Source of the DNA: Aliikangiella sp. G2MR2-5 | GTDB lineage: Bacteria; Pseudomonadota; Gammaproteobacteria; Enterobacterales; Kangiellaceae | Direction of reading: 5' to 3' | Length of the DNA stretch: 64,000 nucleotides | NCBI RefSeq assembly: GCF_015687155.1 | Contig: NZ_JADPQF010000001.1 | Span: 310,001 to 374,000, forward strand | Part shown: in pieces, positions 48,566-56,812 of the stretch | Layout: every line of letters starts with the position of its first letter | Position numbering within the stretch: the stretch's first letter is position 1 | Translations under genes and position numbers: made by a program | The notes under the pieces: model-generated | What the model was told of the DNA's origin: nothing | The model's input: only the letters and a program-made list of their open reading frames with translations | Database searches by the model: none

Positions 48566-49246
48566 ATGGGAATTTTTTCAAGATTTGCTGATATTGTGAA
48601 TGCGAATATCAATGCCTTGCTCGATAAAGCTGAAGATCCCGAAAAGTTAATCAGGTTAATCGTTCAAGAAATGGAAGATACGCTAGTTGAGGTCAGGACT
48701 GCATCGGCTCGCACTATTGCGGATAAGAAAGATATCTCCCGCAGAATAGAAAGCTTTCAAGCTGAAGCTCAAGAGTGGGAGAGAAAAGCTGAATTAGCGA
48801 TTTCCAAAGGTCGAGAAGATCTGGCTAAGGCTGCTCTAGTCGAAAGAAACAAAGCTGATGATGCCGCTAATGAACTTCAGGGAGAGCTGAATAAGCTTGA
48901 AGAGGAGTTGGCTCGCTTATCTGCCGAGATTACACAGCTTCAGGATAAGTTAAATGACGCAAAAGCCAGGCAAAAAGCATTGCTAATGCGTCACAAAACA
49001 ACTTCCTCTCGTTTAAAAGTTAAGCAGACTATGCATTATTCAGGTGAAGATGCAGTGAGCCGTTTCGACCGTTTCGAGCGGAAGTTGGATGAGCTGGAGT
49101 CCGAAGTTGAGTCATTTGAGTTGGGCAAGAACAAGTCATTGGCGGACGAAATCGATGACCTTGAGAAAGAAGATGAAATTGACAGGCAGTTAGCCGAACT
49201 TAAAAAGCGTGTTAATAGCAAGCCACAATCTAAAGAGGAGAAGTAA
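48566..49246 (+). CDS. pspA: Phage shock protein A
   Basis: PspA is the ESCRT-III-like coiled-coil effector that both binds and inhibits PspF and coats damaged inner membrane. The 226-residue protein starts MGIFSRFADIVNANINALLDKAEDPEK (the amphipathic membrane helix and YhbA/Vipp1 signature) and continues as heptad coils. The ATG at 48566 has GGGAGG eight bases upstream; the GTG six bases earlier is less likely. Length is close to E. coli (222). Confidence 0.95.
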   Translation: MGIFSRFADIVNANINALLDKAEDPEKLIRLIVQEMEDTLVEVRTASARTIADKKDISRRIESFQAEAQEWERKAELAISKGREDLAKAALVERNKADDAANELQGELNKLEEELARLSAEITQLQDKLNDAKARQKALLMRHKTTSSRLKVKQTMHYSGEDAVSRFDRFERKLDELESEVESFELGKNKSLADEIDDLEKEDEIDRQLAELKKRVNSKPQSKEEK

Positions 49247-49249
49247 AAC

Positions 49250-49486
49250 ATGGAAGATATGATGTTTGTGCCGATAATTCTTTTTACGATTTTTGTGGCG
49301 CCTATCTGGGTTATCATGCATTACCGCTCTAAAAATCAGAAGGGATCGGGACTATCCGAAGCAGAGCACTATAGACTGCAGGAACTCACAAAAATAGCAG
49401 ATAGTATGATGGAGCGAATAGAGACTCTGGAGTCCATCCTGGATCAGGAAACTCCGCAATGGAGGCAAAAGTATGACGCCGAATAG
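49250..49486 (+). CDS. pspB: Phage shock protein B
   Basis: The 78-residue protein has an N-terminal transmembrane helix (VPIILFTIFVAPIWVIMHYR), then a cytosolic coiled-coil region with LQELTKIADSMMERIETLESIL. With PspC it recruits PspA under envelope stress and relieves PspF. The reading frame overlaps the start of pspC by 14 bases. Confidence 0.92.
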   Translation: MEDMMFVPIILFTIFVAPIWVIMHYRSKNQKGSGLSEAEHYRLQELTKIADSMMERIETLESILDQETPQWRQKYDAE

Positions 49487-49934
49487 CGACTTTTCCGGGT
49501 CCGGAAGGAAGTTATACAAAAAGCCGGATGATGCCAAAATTTGTGGGATTTGCTCAGGAATTGCTGAATATCTGGGTTTTGAGACATGGGTAGTGCGGAT
49601 AATAGCTGTTTCTCTTTTATTATTTGCCAATGGTGCAGCGGTACTGGGTTACATTATTTTATGCTTTGTTTTGGATGAAAAGCCCGGTTCTAAAAAAGGA
49701 AAAGCCTCAAAAGAGAAAAAAAGGACACATTTTTCGACCGGTGAACCCGATAACAGTCAGCCATACAATCCGACTGTTAAGGATGTTTGGCGCTCAGGCT
49801 CTTCACCTCAGGAGATGCTTAGCAACATTGAGAGTAAATTTTCTAAAATAGAGAAGAAGCTCCAGTCTATGGAATCTTTTGTGACTTCTAAGCAGTACGA
49901 ACTAGAAAAAGAATTTAACAAAATGGAATCCTAA
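49473..49934 (+). CDS. pspC: Phage shock protein C
   Basis: PspC senses envelope stress with PspB. The PspC domain (~12-70) reads KLYKKPDDAKICGICSGIAEYLG and then a hydrophobic stretch (VVRIIAVSLLLFANGAAVLGYIILCFVL) with one or two membrane helices. The C-terminal tail (~75-153) is charged and ends in a coiled-coil helix. At 153 residues it is a little longer than E. coli PspC (119). It overlaps pspB. A terminator follows. Confidence 0.93.
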   Translation: MTPNSDFSGSGRKLYKKPDDAKICGICSGIAEYLGFETWVVRIIAVSLLLFANGAAVLGYIILCFVLDEKPGSKKGKASKEKKRTHFSTGEPDNSQPYNPTVKDVWRSGSSPQEMLSNIESKFSKIEKKLQSMESFVTSKQYELEKEFNKMES

Positions 49935-50313
49935 AGCTTTTCTCCGCTCGTCATCCCCCTCGACTACTTTAATTGTGCCCCGGTTAAGGGGCTATTTTAT
50001 TGCAAAAACAAATAAATATTTGCAATATTCACTTTCAAATACTGATATATCTACCTATTTAAGTGTGCATTTTACCAAATTCCAGTGATTGTTTTTTGTT
50101 CAAAAACCTAGCTCAAGCCCCCGAAAACAGCCGTTTTTACTCAAAATAAAATGTGTAACTAAGTGTTGACCTTCGAGAACAATTGCGGTTAGTATCTGGG
50201 TTGGCAGATCAGGCCTAATGGCCAAAAGATGCGAGTTTTGGACTTTTTGAGCATAACAAAAAGCTGGAATGTCGCTTTAATAACAACCTCCATGACAACC
50301 AGGGAGAAATAAA
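49935..50313. other. Intergenic region before the large TonB receptor
   Basis: The 379 bases hold the pspC terminator and then AT-rich sequence. TTGACC (50166-50171) and TAGTAT (50090s region, 50190-50195) with an 18-base spacer are a candidate promoter for the receptor. The ribosome binding site GGGAG lies just before the TTG start. No other gene or repeat was seen. Confidence 0.45.
49977..49998 (+). terminator. Probable terminator after pspC
   Basis: GCCCC (49977-49981) pairs with GGGGC (49988-49992) around GGTTAA and is followed by TATTTTAT. The stem is short but GC-only. Confidence 0.65.
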
Positions 50314-53121
50314 TTGAGTACATTAGATAAACGCAATCCAATTGCGAAAGCAGTAAAGTACGCTTTACTTGCTGGAACAGCGGTGACTGCTTACTCTGCT
50401 CCTTCAGCTTTTGCAGCTGAAGAAGAAGCTGAAGAGCAAAAAATCACTATCACAGGTTCTCGCCTAAAAAGAACTGACGTTGAAACTGCACAGCCTGTAA
50501 CAATCATTACTCGTGCAGAGTTAGACATGTCTGGTGACACAAGTGTTGCTGATGCATTGAGAAATACTTCTGCAAATAGCTTCGGTTCTTGGAAAGGTCA
50601 ATCAGGCTACGGCGCTGGTGCAACTGGTTCTGCAGAAATTGACTTACGTGGTGTTGGCGCTACATTAGTACTTGTTGACGGACGTCGTATGCCTGGTGCA
50701 GGTTATGACGGTGGTGCTACTCAGAACTTAAACAATATCCCATTAGCTATCGTAGAGCGTATTGAAATCCTACGTGGCGGTGCATCTGCAATCTATGGTT
50801 CTGATGCTGTTGCTGGTGTTGTTAACATTATTACTCGTTCTGAAGTTCAAGGCGGAAGCATTTCTGCTACTTTCGAAAAGCGTGGAATTGACGACGGTAA
50901 GAAAACTAAATACGAATTTGCTGCTGGTGTATCTGGCGACAAAGGAAGCATGTTAGTTGTTGCTGAGCACACAAGCATTGACGAACTTGCTGACAACGAA
51001 GTATCTGGCTTCGACAATGGTGTTTCTTGGTACTCTCCTGTTGCAAATGCACAATACTACAGTGCTGCTTCATGGACTGCCAATTTTAATGCATACGATG
51101 GTACTCAGTTAAGAGACGACGGTACTCCGTACGTAGACTTTGTAGATGCTGACGGCGATCCTTCTCCATATACTGCTGCAGAGCAATATGCTGACGATCA
51201 AAATAACTGGGCGTCTGAGTGGGATGCTGGCCTTTGTGGAAGCGTAGCTAATACTGTTCCTCAACCAACTGCAACTGCTCTTGGTGGACGTTGTGGATAC
51301 GCTTACTCAAATGTAACCTGGTTGTACCCACAACAAGAAATGGATTCTATCTGGACTAAGTTCTCTTATGAGCTGACTTCTGATATCGAGTTCAATGCAC
51401 GTTTGGGCTATGTTGGTACCAAAACTCACTCACGTTACGCGCCAACTCCAGTTTCTACTAACCTGGTAACTATGGCTCCATCACATCCTGGTGTTCCTGC
51501 AGCTACAGCTGCTGATGCTTGGTCTAACCTGTACTTGTACCACAGATCTGCATTATTGGGTAATCGTGATGCTTACTTCAATGACAGCTCTTTCGATATG
51601 GTATTTGGTCTTGAAGGTTTCTTGGACGTAGGTGCTGGACTTGATTGGACCGCTAACTACCAGCGTACTTTGAAAGACGAAACTTTGTTCAACCATAACC
51701 TGATCAATGACGTTGCATTCCAACAAGGTCTTGATGACGAGTTGTTTGACCCGTTCAATACTGGTTATTTGAACGGTGGTACGCCTTTCACTACTGCTGA
51801 GTGGGAAGAGCATGCTATTGACTTCTACAAAAGTGTTGCGCATACCGGAATTTTCGAAGTTCATCAGGTAAAAGACATCATCGACGGAAACATCGGTGGG
51901 GAAATCATGTCTAATGACACTATGTCTGTTGGATTTGTTGTTGGTGGCGAGTTTGAGCAAACTGATTTCACTCAGATTTCTGACCCAGAATCAGGCCAAG
52001 GCTTCATTTCTGGTGGTTCAGGTGGTGACGATGTTTTCGCATCACGTGACCGTACTTCTCTATACACTGAGTTCGCATTCAACTTCGACTTCGGTTTAGA
52101 AGTTAGTGCAGCTGCTCGTTACGATAAATACGAACAGTCTGGTGATGTTGGTTTAGATGCTCTTGCTGATAAAGAATTCTCTGATACAACTACAATGATT
52201 AGTGCGTTGTACAGACCTACTGATGACTTGTTGATTCGTGCAGTAACTGGTGAAGCTTTCCGTGCACCTACTATGCCTGAGTTGTTTGCAAGCGCGTCAT
52301 TCGGTTTCCCATCTGGTTACGATTACTACTACTGTGATACTCTAGGTAACCCAGGTAATGATGCAACTTACTGTAATGCGACTAACCAACCTCAGCATCT
52401 TGCTTGGTACGGTGGTAACATCCTGCTTGAGTCTGAAAATGCCGATACTGATAACTTCGGTGTTGTCTGGAACGCAACTGACGACTGGTCTCTTGAGTTA
52501 GGCTGGTACAGAATCGATTACTTCGACAAAATCGTTAATATCTCTATCAACGAATTAATGTTGTTGGATCAAGTTGCTGGTGGTACTTCTACTGCGGTAA
52601 CTCGTGGTAGCGACGGCAAAATCACTTCTATCCAGGCTGGTACTGCTAACTTAGCACGTCAAAAAACCTCTGGTTGGGATTTTGCGACTGCTTATAACAT
52701 CGAAACAGATATCGGTAAGTTTGTTGTCAAAGCTGATTTGACTCGTGTTATCGATTATATGAGTGTTGATTCTGACGGAAATGGTCGTGATGCAACTGGT
52801 TTGCTTGACCTTCCAGAAATGAAAGCTAATGCTCAAGTTAGCTGGTCTAAAGATGATTACTATGCTGCATGGCGTATGAACTTCATCAAAGGACAAGATG
52901 CTACTTCTGCTAGCTATGTAGATATCGACAACGTTATGACTCATAACATCCAGTTCGGTATGTACACTCCTTGGAACGGTGAAGCTGTAATCGGTATCCG
53001 TAATCTAACTGATGAAGATACTCAGTACTACACTGGTAGTGCAGGATGGAGAAACTACAATACGACTCTTTATAGTCCAGAAGGTCGTACTCTCTTCTTC
53101 CGTTACACTCAATCTTTCTAA
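50314..53121 (+). CDS. Large TonB-dependent receptor
   Basis: The 935-residue receptor has a signal peptide with a basic start (~1-35, ending AFAAEEE), a plug domain (~45-190, TGSRLKRTDVETAQPVTIITRAEL, GATLVLVDGRRM, VERIEILRGGASAIYGSDAVAGVVNIITR) and a large barrel ending LFFRYTQSF, the aromatic C-terminal insertion signal. The N-terminus resembles the group of proteobacterial receptors used for complex organic nutrients. The start is TTG with GGGAG upstream. Codons are more uniform and preferred-type than those of its neighbours (my impression by eye), suggesting high expression. Its own strong terminator separates it from the downstream TPR gene. The substrate is unknown; a peptide-like ligand would fit the neighbouring peptidase and TPR enzymes. 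Confidence 0.92.
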   Translation: MSTLDKRNPIAKAVKYALLAGTAVTAYSAPSAFAAEEEAEEQKITITGSRLKRTDVETAQPVTIITRAELDMSGDTSVADALRNTSANSFGSWKGQSGYGAGATGSAEIDLRGVGATLVLVDGRRMPGAGYDGGATQNLNNIPLAIVERIEILRGGASAIYGSDAVAGVVNIITRSEVQGGSISATFEKRGIDDGKKTKYEFAAGVSGDKGSMLVVAEHTSIDELADNEVSGFDNGVSWYSPVANAQYYSAASWTANFNAYDGTQLRDDGTPYVDFVDADGDPSPYTAAEQYADDQNNWASEWDAGLCGSVANTVPQPTATALGGRCGYAYSNVTWLYPQQEMDSIWTKFSYELTSDIEFNARLGYVGTKTHSRYAPTPVSTNLVTMAPSHPGVPAATAADAWSNLYLYHRSALLGNRDAYFNDSSFDMVFGLEGFLDVGAGLDWTANYQRTLKDETLFNHNLINDVAFQQGLDDELFDPFNTGYLNGGTPFTTAEWEEHAIDFYKSVAHTGIFEVHQVKDIIDGNIGGEIMSNDTMSVGFVVGGEFEQTDFTQISDPESGQGFISGGSGGDDVFASRDRTSLYTEFAFNFDFGLEVSAAARYDKYEQSGDVGLDALADKEFSDTTTMISALYRPTDDLLIRAVTGEAFRAPTMPELFASASFGFPSGYDYYYCDTLGNPGNDATYCNATNQPQHLAWYGGNILLESENADTDNFGVVWNATDDWSLELGWYRIDYFDKIVNISINELMLLDQVAGGTSTAVTRGSDGKITSIQAGTANLARQKTSGWDFATAYNIETDIGKFVVKADLTRVIDYMSVDSDGNGRDATGLLDLPEMKANAQVSWSKDDYYAAWRMNFIKGQDATSASYVDIDNVMTHNIQFGMYTPWNGEAVIGIRNLTDEDTQYYTGSAGWRNYNTTLYSPEGRTLFFRYTQSF

Positions 53122-53136
53122 TATAGAAAGACATAT

Positions 53137-53166
53137 AAAAACGGCGGTTTAACCGCCGTTTTTTTT
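53137..53166 (+). terminator. Strong terminator after the large TonB receptor
   Basis: A near-perfect palindrome, AAAAACGGCGGT and its complement around a three-base loop (centred on 53150), runs into at least eight T residues ending near 53166. Confidence 0.9.
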
Positions 53167-53208
53167 GCTTGTAACAATGTAAATTTAGAATAATAAATAT
53201 AAGTACTT

Positions 53209-55020
53209 ATGATGGCTTCAGGACATAATCGGTCACTTTTAAATGCTAATCGGCTGATGCAGTCGGGATATTACCGAGAAGCATTATCTATTCTTAAGCA
53301 GTTATTGAAGAACATTCCTGCCGATACAAAGTTATGGAACATGAGTGGAGTTGCTGCGTGCTTTTCCGGAGATTTTGCTTATGCCGAAAAAGCTTTTAAA
53401 AAGGCTCTTAAACTATCTCCTAATTTTATCGACGGTCACATCAGTTTAGGCAACCTGTATGTACAAAAAAATGAACTAGACAGCGCGATTAAAGCATACA
53501 AAAAGGGATTAACAATCAAGCCCGACTCACTGGAGTTAAATTTAAAATTAGCGCATGCCTACAAGAAAAAAAGTAGCTACTCTGCAGCATTGAAATATTT
53601 TAAGAAAGCTGGTGTTCAAGATGAAAATAATCTCGATATTAAATTTAACATAGCTGCAATATATCAAGTGCAGGATAAAGTAGAAGCAGCTCAAAATATC
53701 TATCAGGATATTCTTGATTTAGAACCGAATTTTACACCCGCACTACATAATCTTGCGATCATATATAGAAATTGTTTAAAGTTTAAAGAGTCAGTTGAAC
53801 TTTTAGAGAGAGCTTTAAAACATACCAGTAAGCCGGCCAATATTTATCAGACTTTAGGAAGTGTTCATGCTTCGATGGGAGAGGCCACTAAAGCACAGGA
53901 TTATTTTGAAAAGGCTATTGAACAAGAACCTCTCAATGCTTCTCATCACCACTGGTTGAACCAACTCTTATGGGTTACAAGAAGTGATAGCTTCCTATCT
54001 TCCTACAAAAAAATAATTAAACAGAATCCTCAAGCTTATCCGCTAAAACGGGAGCTTGCTTACAAACTCATTTTGGCCAAGGAGTATGATCAAGCTCAGG
54101 AAATTCTTGAATGGCTTATATTAAATGATAAGAGTGAGCCAATGAACTTTAAGTTGCTTGGTACGGTCTACCGGAAAAAAAGACTATTCGAAGAGGCAAT
54201 CGAGTCTCACCGACAAGCGGTAAAGTTGAGTCCTTCAACACTTGTTTATCAGGAAGAGTTAGTAACTTCACTACTTTCAAACGCTGAAGCCGAGTCAGCT
54301 CTAAAGCGCGTAAATCAACTTATTAAGCGAGATTCATCTCATCAGGGCTATTGGGCTTTAAAAGCTACCGCATTAAGAATTTTAGGTAACGAAGAATATT
54401 ATGACCTTTATGATTTTGAGAAGCTTGTTCTTCGTGAATTTATTGAGGTTCCACAAGGCTATAAAGATCTAAATGCGTTCAATCAGAATTTGTTTGATCA
54501 TTTGGAAAGATTCCATAGTAGTGTACAACAGCCTCTGGATCAGTCGCTAATGAATGGGACTCAATCCGTCGGAAATCTATTTGATACGGATATACCGGTA
54601 ATCAAGCAATTAAGAGAGCAGTTTGATAAGAAAATGCTCGAATTCATATCTAAATTTCCCAAAAGCAATACCCACCCTGTTTTCTCAAGAAATACAGGTA
54701 TGTTCAGGTATACCGGAGCATGGTCTGTAATCTTAAAACGAGAAGGATTTCATAATAATCACTTTCATTCGTTAGGCTGGTATAGTGGGCCTTATTATGT
54801 GCAGGTTCCCGATATAGTCGATAAGTCTGAAAAACAGGAAGGCTGGGTCAAGTTTGGTCAACCAGGAATTGAATGTGTTTTGGATTTACCTCCAGAGCTT
54901 TTTGTAAAACCTGAGCAAGGATTAATGGTACGTTTTCCTTCCTATATGTGGCATGGAACAATACCGTTTGAGTCAGAACAGAGTCGGATTACAGTAGCAC
55001 TTGATCTTGAGCCCGTCTGA
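53209..55020 (+). CDS. TPR protein with C-terminal 2OG-Fe(II) oxygenase-like domain
   Basis: The first ~385 residues are about ten TPR units, for example AEKAFKKALKLSPNFIDGHISLGNLYVQKNELDSAIKAYKKG. The last ~125 residues resemble the 2OG-Fe(II) oxygenase group fused to TPRs (PF13759-like): His515/His518/His520 in HNNHFHSLGWYSGPYYVQVPD, a WH at His582 (MWHGTIPF), and Arg593 in SRITVALDLEPV, which would bind 2-oxoglutarate. The usual HxD aspartate is not obvious, so HNNH/HFH may be a variant metal site. TPRs suggest that it docks a protein or peptide substrate. It is upstream of a TPR-sulfotransferase with similar build. Function in the receptor system is inferred from location. Confidence 0.75.
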   Translation: MMASGHNRSLLNANRLMQSGYYREALSILKQLLKNIPADTKLWNMSGVAACFSGDFAYAEKAFKKALKLSPNFIDGHISLGNLYVQKNELDSAIKAYKKGLTIKPDSLELNLKLAHAYKKKSSYSAALKYFKKAGVQDENNLDIKFNIAAIYQVQDKVEAAQNIYQDILDLEPNFTPALHNLAIIYRNCLKFKESVELLERALKHTSKPANIYQTLGSVHASMGEATKAQDYFEKAIEQEPLNASHHHWLNQLLWVTRSDSFLSSYKKIIKQNPQAYPLKRELAYKLILAKEYDQAQEILEWLILNDKSEPMNFKLLGTVYRKKRLFEEAIESHRQAVKLSPSTLVYQEELVTSLLSNAEAESALKRVNQLIKRDSSHQGYWALKATALRILGNEEYYDLYDFEKLVLREFIEVPQGYKDLNAFNQNLFDHLERFHSSVQQPLDQSLMNGTQSVGNLFDTDIPVIKQLREQFDKKMLEFISKFPKSNTHPVFSRNTGMFRYTGAWSVILKREGFHNNHFHSLGWYSGPYYVQVPDIVDKSEKQEGWVKFGQPGIECVLDLPPELFVKPEQGLMVRFPSYMWHGTIPFESEQSRITVALDLEPV

Positions 55021-55088
55021 TGGTGGTATTTTGCTAGTCAATTGTTGAGTACCTTTTTTGAACAATTTTTTAACTGAAATTAATCTCA

Positions 55089-56732
55089 ATGCATTTTAAT
55101 AAAACAGAAGAAGTTAATCGTTTACTTGCTTCAGGACAAAATAAAGAAGCATTTCATACTATATATGATTATGTTTCTAACTATGAAACTCACGAAAGCT
55201 TAGAGAATAGTGCAATAGATTTACTCATTCAAACGAGTCTATTGTTAGGAGATAAACAGAACATTATTTTAGCTCTTGATATTTTATCGAAAAGAAACGG
55301 CTTGACCGTCCAACAAATAGAACTCACGGCAAATACCTATTTTAAATTGAATCAATTAGATAAGTCTTACGAGCAACTCAAAAAAATTTTAGAGATTACG
55401 CCGGATAATGAAAAGTATTTATGCAAAACAGGGATCGTTTTATATCACCTGAAGGATTATGAGCGAGCAAAGTCTTTCTTCGAAAAAATTTCTTGCGCTA
55501 AGAAACACACAAAAGAAATTATTGAATGTTATAAGTATTTGGCTTTAATTCATAAAGAGTTAAGAAATGAAGCTAAGTCGATTGAGCTTTTGGAGAGTCT
55601 ATTAGAGCTTCAACCGGCGGATAAGTTGGTAAAACATGAGTTAGCTGGATTGTATCTTTCTTTGGGTAACACTAGCCGAGCTATTAATATATATGAGCAA
55701 ATAGTAGCGCAAGATCCTTCCATGGATTTATCCTGGACAAGATTGGCCTATGCAAAAAAAATTGATTCACATAGTGATCCAATAATAAAGAAATTAAAGC
55801 GAAGAGTTCGGTCTGCTAATGTAAAACCACTGGATAAAGAGGGATTGTATTTTGCTTTGGGTAAAGTCTTTGATGATCTTAAAGATTACAGAAAGGCTTT
55901 GGACTATTATCGAAGTGCCAATGAAATGATCTTAAATAGACGAGGACGATTTTCGAAAGAGAATTTTAACAGTTTCATGGAGAAAATTTTCGAGTTGTCG
56001 TCAACTGACATTTCTCAGGGCTTTCCTGAAATGGAAAGAGAGATTTTGTTTGTAATTGGCCACCCTCGATCTGGCTCAACGCTAATAGAGCATATAGTCG
56101 GTGCTCATAGCCAGGTAGAGGCTCTTGGAGAGTTAAATTATTTTCCTGAGCTAATCAGGCAATATGTTGGTAAAGAGCTATTGGTCGACAGCATTGCGCT
56201 TGAAAAACTACACAAACAATATGAAGCATTGTTTTCTACTTTATCGTCACCGCAGTGCATGGTGATTGATAAGCGTCCAGACAACTGGATGTTTATTGGA
56301 TTAATAAAGAAAATATTCCCTAGAGCAAAGTTTATCGTATCTAATAGAAATATTGCTGACATAACGCTTTCTACCTATTTTCAACATCTGGATAGCTTGG
56401 TTAATTATTCATCTGACTTTCAAAGTATTAGAGAATATGACTCAGTTCTTCAAAAAGCTTTGGCTCGATGGAAAGAAGAGCACGGTGATGCCATCCTTGA
56501 AATTAACTATGAAGATGTTGTGGATGATTGCAAGACTCAAACCGAAAAGATGTTGTCTTTCCTTGGCCTGGATTATCAGGAGCAGTGTCTTAACTTTCAT
56601 CAAAGTACAACTTATGCTCGAACGGCAAGTACAGTACAAGTGAAGAAGCCCCTATATCGATCATCGGTAAATCGTATTGATAATTATAGGCCTTTCCTGA
56701 GCGACGCAGAATTGGCGGCGATTGAACCTTGA
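55089..56732 (+). CDS. TPR-sulfotransferase family protein (first copy)
   Basis: The 547-residue protein combines ~7 N-terminal TPR units (~1-285) with a PAPS-dependent sulfotransferase domain (~315-547). The 5'-phosphosulfate loop GHPRSGST is at 324-331, a likely catalytic Glu at 348 (ALGELNYF), and the 3'-phosphate site includes Arg420 and Ser428 in FIVSNRNIADITLSTYFQHL. TPR-sulfotransferases often act on protein, peptide or small-molecule hydroxyls; tyrosine sulfation is one possibility. The gene is 69 bases after the oxygenase gene and ends at a strong bidirectional terminator. Paralogous to the protein at 58923. Confidence 0.87.
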   Translation: MHFNKTEEVNRLLASGQNKEAFHTIYDYVSNYETHESLENSAIDLLIQTSLLLGDKQNIILALDILSKRNGLTVQQIELTANTYFKLNQLDKSYEQLKKILEITPDNEKYLCKTGIVLYHLKDYERAKSFFEKISCAKKHTKEIIECYKYLALIHKELRNEAKSIELLESLLELQPADKLVKHELAGLYLSLGNTSRAINIYEQIVAQDPSMDLSWTRLAYAKKIDSHSDPIIKKLKRRVRSANVKPLDKEGLYFALGKVFDDLKDYRKALDYYRSANEMILNRRGRFSKENFNSFMEKIFELSSTDISQGFPEMEREILFVIGHPRSGSTLIEHIVGAHSQVEALGELNYFPELIRQYVGKELLVDSIALEKLHKQYEALFSTLSSPQCMVIDKRPDNWMFIGLIKKIFPRAKFIVSNRNIADITLSTYFQHLDSLVNYSSDFQSIREYDSVLQKALARWKEEHGDAILEINYEDVVDDCKTQTEKMLSFLGLDYQEQCLNFHQSTTYARTASTVQVKKPLYRSSVNRIDNYRPFLSDAELAAIEP

Positions 56733-56768
56733 CTAGGAAATACTTCGTGTAATTTTGAGCAGTTAGAT

Positions 56769-56799
56769 AAAAAAAGCCTCTTATACAAGAGGCTTTTTT
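56769..56799. terminator. Bidirectional terminator between sulfotransferase and S9 peptidase genes
   Basis: AAAAAGCCTCTT (56771-56782) pairs with AAGAGGCTTTTT around a four-base loop. A-tract and T-tract flank both sides, so it can end transcripts from both directions; the neighbouring genes are convergent. Confidence 0.9.
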
Positions 56800-56812
56800 G
56801 ACTGGCTGGTTC

